A stretch of 64,000 nt of DNA from contig NC_092674.1 of the NCBI RefSeq assembly GCF_964355755.1, forward strand, positions 30,988,001 through 31,052,000, written 5' to 3'. Position 1 is the stretch's first letter; each line of letters begins with the position of its first letter. The notes below the pieces were generated by a model. It worked only from the letters and a program-made list of their open reading frames with translations, ran no database searches and was not told the origin of the DNA. Below, piece after piece: positions 57,351 to 64,000 of this stretch. This DNA is from Antedon mediterranea (lineage: Eukaryota > Echinodermata > Crinoidea > Comatulida > Antedonidae). Both the position numbers and the translations under genes were made by a program.

Positions 57351-59775
57351 ATATGAGACAAAATATTAGGGAGTTTTCAATTTTCGATGACCTATGACCT
57401 ACATATTGTGTCATGGTGGTGTCTCGAGGACCTATTTTTTTCAGATAATTTTTAAACTCTTTAATTTCACAACCCTATGTACTTTTAGATTATACAGATC
57501 AAAAATGTTGTACTATAGGCCTACTGTATATATTGTAAAGACTAACTTTTAAAATACTGTATATATCGTAAATGTTTCCATTATTCTTGTGACCATGTTT
57601 TTTGAATGTTATTTTTTATATAGATTTCATTGAATTAGTTTAAGAGAATTTAAAAGACAGGGTGTGATAAGAATGTGTCTTCTTTTGATATGCGATGAAA
57701 AATTGATAGATGTTAAATTAGCACGCATGTTAGTCCTGCTGCCAAACAAGAGGACAAGCGCAATAAATCAACTATAGTGTGACATGAATCGCAATGTAGA
57801 TGTGAATCGACTATACCGTATGAATAACTTATGGTTTGTGGCAGTGTGAACCGACGTTTCCTGTGTGTCTAGATTGTTGCTGGATGACGTAGTCCTGAGG
57901 CTTAAGTTCCCCGATGATGTGGGTGGCTTACTAGGTGCATATCTGCCAAGTTAATGGAAATGTAGTAGAAAGTTTACCTACTTGTGGTGGTAACAATAAT
58001 GTGTTGGCGACATTTTTTGACTGAATGATGGATGAAACCAATCAAAAATGCATAGACTGCTTTTGCCACGGAATAAAAGTATTTCTATCCAATGACAAGC
58101 TTAATAACATTTGATGGAGTAGTGGTCAGATCTGTAGCTAATCATTAGATTACCTAGATTTAAGATAAATGTTCAGTGTTCTAAAAAATGCACATTTTTT
58201 TTAGCATGGACAAAATGTCATAGGCAAAACCAAATAGAATCTAAGACTGCAATATGTGTGCTGTATAAATTATTAAACATCTTTTATCGGTTAGACATAG
58301 TTTGCAAGGACAATTTTTTTTAGAGGTAAGGGTTCAGTAATGTAGCACTTCGGGTGCATTCTCCCTCCCCACTTTTGACAGTTAAAATTAAATTATAAAC
58401 TACTTTTTGATATCTTAACAGATTATTAATATTATATCCGCCCCTGGTGATGAACGAAGATGGATGGTTACTATCAGTTAGCCTAGTATATTATTGTGAG
58501 TACCTTGCCTTGTAGAAATAAAGACTCTTTCAGAATATCTTTTCAGTCTAATTTTATACAACCTCAGATTCTCTCAAAATAGGTTGAAATTTGTTAAAGA
58601 AATTATAAAATTATTCTAGTTATTCATAGATGACATGCATTCTAAGATTGTTTGTCTGTCTCAAAGGTTGTCCAGTTTTAGGATAGTTTACTATCATTAT
58701 TTTCCACGAGGAACCATAAAGAATACGAAGTATTTCACCACTGAGCCACTCTATGTTTTTTGTCAGGAATCCGTGTCTACTAATGTTATCTCATACCACA
58801 TATGTATATTTTGTTGCCACAGAATCTATTTATGTTCGTTCTATTACATCGTGATCAGTCACTTGTCAGTGTGTTAATGGTAATGCTAAAAACAATGTTG
58901 TTTATGTATCATATTATCTGCTAAGTTTGCATACTTAACTGATTGTAAGTTAAGTCAAATCTGATTTCAGCATTTACAACTAAGTGTGATCATTTGATGT
59001 ACTAACTAATTTAACTAAGCATGGTGGTGTAATTAATGGAATGTCATTCAGAAAAAAACAAAGCTTTTCAGTGATTTAATTTGCTTTTAGTAAAAAAAAA
59101 ATATTGCAACTGGGATCTGAAAGGTTTTGCCAAAAGAAAAAGTATTTCTGTTCTGAGAATGATTTTGTTTTAGTGAAATCTTCATCCAATATAAGTAATC
59201 GCATGAAGGAAATATGAATATTGACAATAACTAGGACACACCAATTAAAGAAACTAAATTAGAATAAATATCCAATTGGAATAATTGCCATCATAAATAC
59301 ATATTTCCATTTTTTTAAAATTTTTTTTTCAAAAATACCCACAAAAAAATTGGTGCCTCAAAACCTAGTTAATAAATGAGTGATTATTCACTTATTAATC
59401 TAAAATTAATAGATATGTAGAAGAAAGGTTCGCAAGCTAATGAACGTCTGTTATAATGCTCTCAATATATTTGTTAGGTTGTTGAATTAATAATGAATTA
59501 TGTAAATATAGTTTCAGAATATTAGTTAGAAAATGCTTTTCTATTTCAATAATCTAAGAATAAGAACTTTTTTGGCTTCAGTTATGAATTTCTATTTTAA
59601 CCAAAAGCATTCATTTCTCCAATTCGATGAAAAAAAAAATATAACATATTGTACACCGTATGTTATGTTAACTCATGAAGGAAATATATATATATATTAA
59701 CTTAAGTACTTCTATAGGCCTAAAATATTTAGTTTCAAACATTTTCAATGCATAATTTATTTATTTATTTATTTC
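57351..59775. other. Non-coding stretch
   Basis: About 57700-57960 is locally less AT-rich and free of repeats, but no open frame or splice-flanked exon was found. Small open frames here look random. Confidence 0.35.
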
Positions 59776-59990
59776 CACTTTATTTACCTTCCAGGTCAGC
59801 TGATATCTAGGGGCCCTCTTTAAAATGATAAAATATAAACATCTATTATACTATACACGTATAGAAACGTACTCCCATAATGCAGCTAGCATTCAGTGCA
59901 AAGTTGTGTCTTGATCGAACCGGGTTCCCATTTATACACCTGGGTGGAATGACGGAAAACGTTTCAAGACGGAGAGAGGAAATATTTCCT
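59776..59990. mobile_element. Possible transposon fragment
   Basis: TTTATTTACCTTCCAGGTCAG ... GAACCGGGTTCCCATTTATA then CACCTGGGTGGA. Looks like an element UTR; family not identified. Confidence 0.3.
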
Positions 59991-60902
59991 AACCAAAAAA
60001 AAAGAAGATCTTTTATGGAACAACCTTAAAAGTAGAAGAGGTTGCCATGCAACAGTGGTTATGTCACACTAACATTTGCATCGCCTGATTGCGTTATACA
60101 CGGAAGGCTTGCGCCGCGAGAATTCTTTCCACACAATCATACATCGCGAGAATGTTATTGACGTGAGAATGTTCGTTACGCATGGTTGAAAGGAAGGAAA
60201 ACTGTCATAATAGATTCAAAGAAAAAAACAATTATTTCTGTTGAATTTAATAATATTCACAAATCTTTTAAAAACGTTTTTGCTTTGATAAATACTGTAC
60301 TATATCAAGCAGTTATTTAGATTGAACCTCTAATAGGCTACTAAAAGCTTTTTCTTTATTCAAAAAACATCTAGTTAACAAACTTTATTTAAGCTACTGT
60401 ACGCATTCAGTCAGACATGACATAATGTTTTTATGAAGATGCTGATATAGTTATGCAGACTTCTAAACTGGGATTTGCATAAAATTTGCATCTACAAAAA
60501 AACAATATAATTACAGAGGAGACAGTTTTCTAGGTCTCCTTAAACCTCTGCAGGGGTAAAATTTACATAGTTAGAAAAAATCGAAAGAATGTCACACTAT
60601 TCATGAAATTTCATGTTAATTTATTGTAATTATGAGTTTCAAAGAAATTATTTGTATTCATGTCACGCATTTCCAAGGCTATGTTGCTTTTTTTTTAATT
60701 CATTTTTCATTTTGCTCAAAATATGATTTCTAATTTAAATGTTATATAAAAGCAACAATTGCTATGTTTATACAAATGTTGATTCTAAACCAAGACATTA
60801 GGAAGATAAATTGTTATCCTCAATGTTAAAGAAGTACACCCATTTCCAGGGTTGGATCCAAATTTAAGGAACTATTGGTAGCATCAGATACAGTGTTTGC
60901 CT

Positions 60903-61041
60903 AAAGCTCTGTCTACACTATCAAACTAATTTGAAAAAAAGTGTGATGTGCCAAAATATGGTAGTAGTATGACATCAGCAGGTCCATATATGGACATATC
61001 ACATTTTTTTGTCACATAAAGTTTGATAGTGTAGACAGAGC
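60903..61041. mobile_element. MITE copy 14 of the main family
   Basis: AAAGCTCTGTCTACACTATC on the left, AAGTTTGATAGTGTAGACAG on the right. Shorter interior with a single GTAGTATGACATCAGCAGG block. Confidence 0.85.
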
Positions 61042-61854
61042 AATGCATCGGCAGTCAGAGTTTCCATATAATAATAATATTGATATACCATAAACTTTTT
61101 TTTTTTTCAAAGTTGTTTTATTTTTTCTTCCATAATAACAATGGAAGTCCTGTGCTCATGGATCACAGCACATATCAAAAATAAAAATTGTCAGAGAGAA
61201 TTGGCATGCTCTATAATTTTTTTCCATTTCATTAACAAATTCTGCACATGATCTATCTTTCCATGATGAGATATTTTTACTTATTTACCATAAAGTACTG
61301 TTTCAAATCATTATTTATTATCTATAAACTTATTATAGTCATGTCAGAATTGATTTTAATTTCAAATTTAATTAAGTTTACCATAAGAATGCATGTTGTA
61401 TACAATACAAATGAAATTGATGAATGATGTTATATAGTACACTCTGGAGATATAGAGGAAAAAATAGGTCATCTTCAACTTTTTAAAATTTCATCAAAAG
61501 ATTCAAATTTCAGTAAAGCATTAACTGACATAATTCTACACTATCTTGTCAACTTGTCCATTTGTCAGTTTTACTTATTTCATTCATTGTTCTAGCATTT
61601 TAGCAATGGCACTGTAGGTTTGATGACCTACTTGTTCCATGGCACCAGTTCAAATCTTGTCCTGCTCTCACCATCCTCCTCCCCTCCACTACACTACTAT
61701 ATTGAGTTATTACACAATACAACTTATTTACTTATTTTCATTACAACATTTAAAAGATATAAGAAAGGTTCGTGAAAATTCAACTTTCCTAAATGCTTCA
61801 CAAACTAAGAGACTAAAAGTGTAGAAAACAGTCACAACATAATTTTATATAATT

Positions 61855-61956
61855 AATGTGATGTGTCCATATATGGACATGATGATGTCATGTTACTTCA
61901 CTACCATATTTGGGCATATCACTACCATATTTGGGCACATAAAACTTTAATGTAGG
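61855..61956. mobile_element. MITE copy 15, interior only
   Basis: GTGATGTGTCCATATATGGA, CATGATGATGTCATG, then CCATATTTGGGCATATCACT and a second CCATATTTGGGCACAT. Both terminal repeats are lost. Confidence 0.7.
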
Positions 61957-62815
61957 AATAATTACTGCATTAAATTTTCTCTTATTTTTACATTTCCTTA
62001 TAAATTATCTGTCTGTGATGAATATTTAATTTCATTTACCTTCTCAGGTTTATTGTTCTAATTTATTCCTATTTTGTTGACATGTGCACTTGTTATCATA
62101 CAATACTATCTGTGTAACTAGATTACATAAACTGTATACAACTTACACAATTGCAATGCATTATATTTCCAGTACTTTGCTATTGTTTGCTTCATGTAAT
62201 ATGGCATTATTTCTTATCGATTGCTTTTAAGCAGATTGATCTTATTGTGTTTTCTATTTTATTACGTTCTTACTACACTAAAATACAGCGTTATTGCTCC
62301 ATTACCTGTATTATTAATAATGCTAAGTTAGACGTTGTGTTTTACTGCCTTTGACAAAGAGGTTTTTTATTATTTTTTTAAAATTCAGACAATGATTTCA
62401 ACATTTTATGTTTGAAATTATCAAAATTACTAACATTAAATTGACTTATGTTCATTATGATAAGAATTGCAAATTGCTTTTTGTTTTCTTTAGAAAATGT
62501 TTTAATCAGAAAAAAAAAATTCAGACAGTTTTCATATTAAAGTTTAATTTCACCAATATTAAAGTATGTTGAATCATTTCAATTGTTATGTTATCGTAAA
62601 TTTATATACTTGTCTGGTGTCTGATAGACTTTGTTGCTCATGTTTTTAAATGAGTGCCAATGAGTTTTTTCCATTTCTACCATCTATTTGTTGACTTTCT
62701 TTATAGGGTGATAGATCTACATTGTCCTAGAGTACTAAGAAGCAGATCATGGTTGAAATCTTTGTTGCTTTAAGAGTTCCTTCCTCCTCACATTTCTACC
62801 ATCATTGGAAATCTA
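61957..62815. other. Non-coding stretch before the terminal satellite
   Basis: No gene recognised; the last 110 bases grade into a diverged first unit of the array. Confidence 0.35.
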
Positions 62816-64000
62816 CACACCACTCCTAGAGTAAGAGGTTGCTCATAGCATTGTCTTAGATTGGTCCATTCTATGTGTTAACTTTTTACATAATGATTGT
62901 AACTCTACATACTCCTAGAGTAAGAGTGAGTGGCCGAGCGGTTAAGACAGTGGAACCGTAATTACGTAGCCATAACATCGGCAAGGGTTCGAGGCTCACT
63001 CGCTCCATGGTTCTGGTGGTAGAACGAGTCTTCTCGGATAAGGACTATAAACCGTAGGTCCAGTGTACACATAGCTCATGCGCACTTTAAAGAACCTAGT
63101 ACATCTTTCGAGACGAGTAGGGGGTTACCCCGGTGTACTAGTCCACACAAACACAGCAACTGTCACACAGCCACTGTGCAAATTGGGACTGGACCGTTTT
63201 AGAGGTGTTTACCACCTGTTGGTCCAGATCCTTCACTAACTGAGTTAGTGAGAAATAAAAGAGGTTGCTCAAAGCATTGTCTTAGATTGGTCCATTCTAT
63301 TTGTTAACTTTTTACATAATGATTGTAACTCTACATACTCCTAGAGTAAGAGGCTGCTCAAAGCATTGTCTTAGATTGGTCCATTCTATTCGTTAACTTT
63401 TTACATAATGATTGTAACTCTACATACTCTTAGAGTAAGAGGCTACTCAAAGCATTGTCTTAGATTGGTCCATTCTATTTGTTAACTTTTTAAATAATGA
63501 TTGTAACTCTACATACTCCTAGAGTAAGAGGCTGCTCAAAGCATTGTCTTAGATTGGTCCATTCTATTTGTTAACTTTTTAAATAATGATTGTAACTCTA
63601 CATACTCCTAGAGTAAGAGGCTGCTCATAGCATTGTCTTAGATTGGTCCATTCTATTTGTTAACTTTTTAAATAATGATTGTAACTCTACATACTCCTAG
63701 AGTAAGAGGCTGCTCATAGCATTGTCTTAGATTGGTCCATTCTATTTGTTAACTTTTTAAATAATGATTGTAACGCTACATACTCCTATAGTAAGAGGCT
63801 GCTCAAAGCATTATCTTAGATTGGTCCATTCTATTTGTTAACTTTTTAAATAATGATTGTAACTCTACATACTCCTAGAGTAAGAAGCTGCTCAAAGCAT
63901 TGTCTTAGATTGGTCCATTCTATTTGTTAACTTTTTAAATAATGATTGTAAATCTACATACTCCTAGAGTAAGAGGCTGCTCAAAGCATTGTCTTAGATT
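62816..64000. repeat. 89-bp satellite array running off the window end
   Basis: Unit CTCCTAGAGTAAGAGGCTGC, TCAAAGCATTGTCTTAGATT, GGTCCATTCTATTTGTTAAC, TTTTTAAATAATGATTGTAA, CTCTACATA; about ten units visible, one split by a SINE. Differences are mostly single bases (ACATAATG in early units, AAATAATG later). The array continues beyond base 64000. Confidence 0.95.
62924..63259 (+). mobile_element. Full-length tRNA-derived SINE inserted in the satellite
   Basis: The head has an acceptor-like GAGTGAG (62924-62930), box A TGGCCGAGCGGTTAAGAC (62931 on) and box B GGTTCGAGGC (62986 on), in the layout of a Ser/Leu-type tRNA. The arms pair poorly, so it is not a working tRNA. A core follows (CTCGGATAAGGACTATAAAC, CGTAGGTCC) of a kind widespread in invertebrate tRNA-SINEs (recalled, not searched), then GAGACGAGTAGG and GGTTACCCCGGTGTACTAGT. 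The 3' end is TTAGTGAGAAATAAAA. Satellite sequence continues uninterrupted on both sides. Confidence 0.8.

Noticed and set aside
58635-58877. 80-codon frame starting MHSKIVCLSQ
   Set aside because: Random-looking composition, no splice signals, no family resemblance.
62924-63008. Functional Ser/Leu tRNA gene
   Set aside because: Boxes A and B are present, but anticodon and T stems do not pair and the sequence continues into a SINE core; a tRNA-derived SINE head instead.

Overview
This is eukaryotic nuclear DNA from an animal. It is AT-rich, its genes are split by GT-AG introns, and most of it is non-coding sequence full of transposon remnants and satellites. The three recognisable split genes (LARS1, CORO7, DNAJA3) are closest in wording to their vertebrate orthologues. 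CORO7 and DNAJA3 lie head to head, as I recall they do on human chromosome 16p13.3. Together with tRNA-derived SINEs, LINE tails and abundant short inverted-repeat elements, this suggests a marine invertebrate, perhaps a deuterostome such as an echinoderm or hemichordate. The phylum cannot be proved from the sequence alone.

Layout. Positions 1-4600 hold the 3' half of cytosolic leucyl-tRNA synthetase (plus strand, nine exons). Positions 5394-6821 (minus strand) hold an intronless ankyrin-repeat gene whose C-terminus looks like a SOCS box; about 0.4 kb upstream of it are three tandem octamer motifs. Positions 8863-16209 (minus strand) hold a complete 24-exon coronin-7 gene whose reconstructed CDS is exactly 934 codons. 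Positions 16894-23674 (plus strand) hold a complete DNAJA3 (mitochondrial Hsp40, Tid1) gene with ten coding exons, plus an alternative last exon that keeps the frame. The two start codons of the divergent pair are only about 0.7 kb apart, implying a shared promoter region.

From about 24 kb to the end I see no certain protein-coding gene. There are a few isolated exon-like segments (29694-29800, 33599-33658, 36346-36394, 47190-47286), so parts of this stretch may be introns of a long gene. It carries at least six tandem arrays with units of 11, 28, 43, 53-58, about 62 and 89 bp, a tRNA-SINE inserted inside the 89-bp array, LINE 3' ends, pogo-like MITEs, foldback elements and a Penelope-like 3' segment with a hammerhead-ribozyme-like core.

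The dominant repeat is one inverted-repeat MITE family, with about 15 full or partial copies across the window. Its interior carries CArG-box sequences. Four features deserve a second look: a 16-bp array that repeats the 5' splice site of a CORO7 exon eleven times, the alternative DNAJA3 C-terminus encoded partly by a 27-bp minisatellite, the MITE-borne CArG boxes, and the hammerhead-like core beside a perfect 27-bp inverted repeat.
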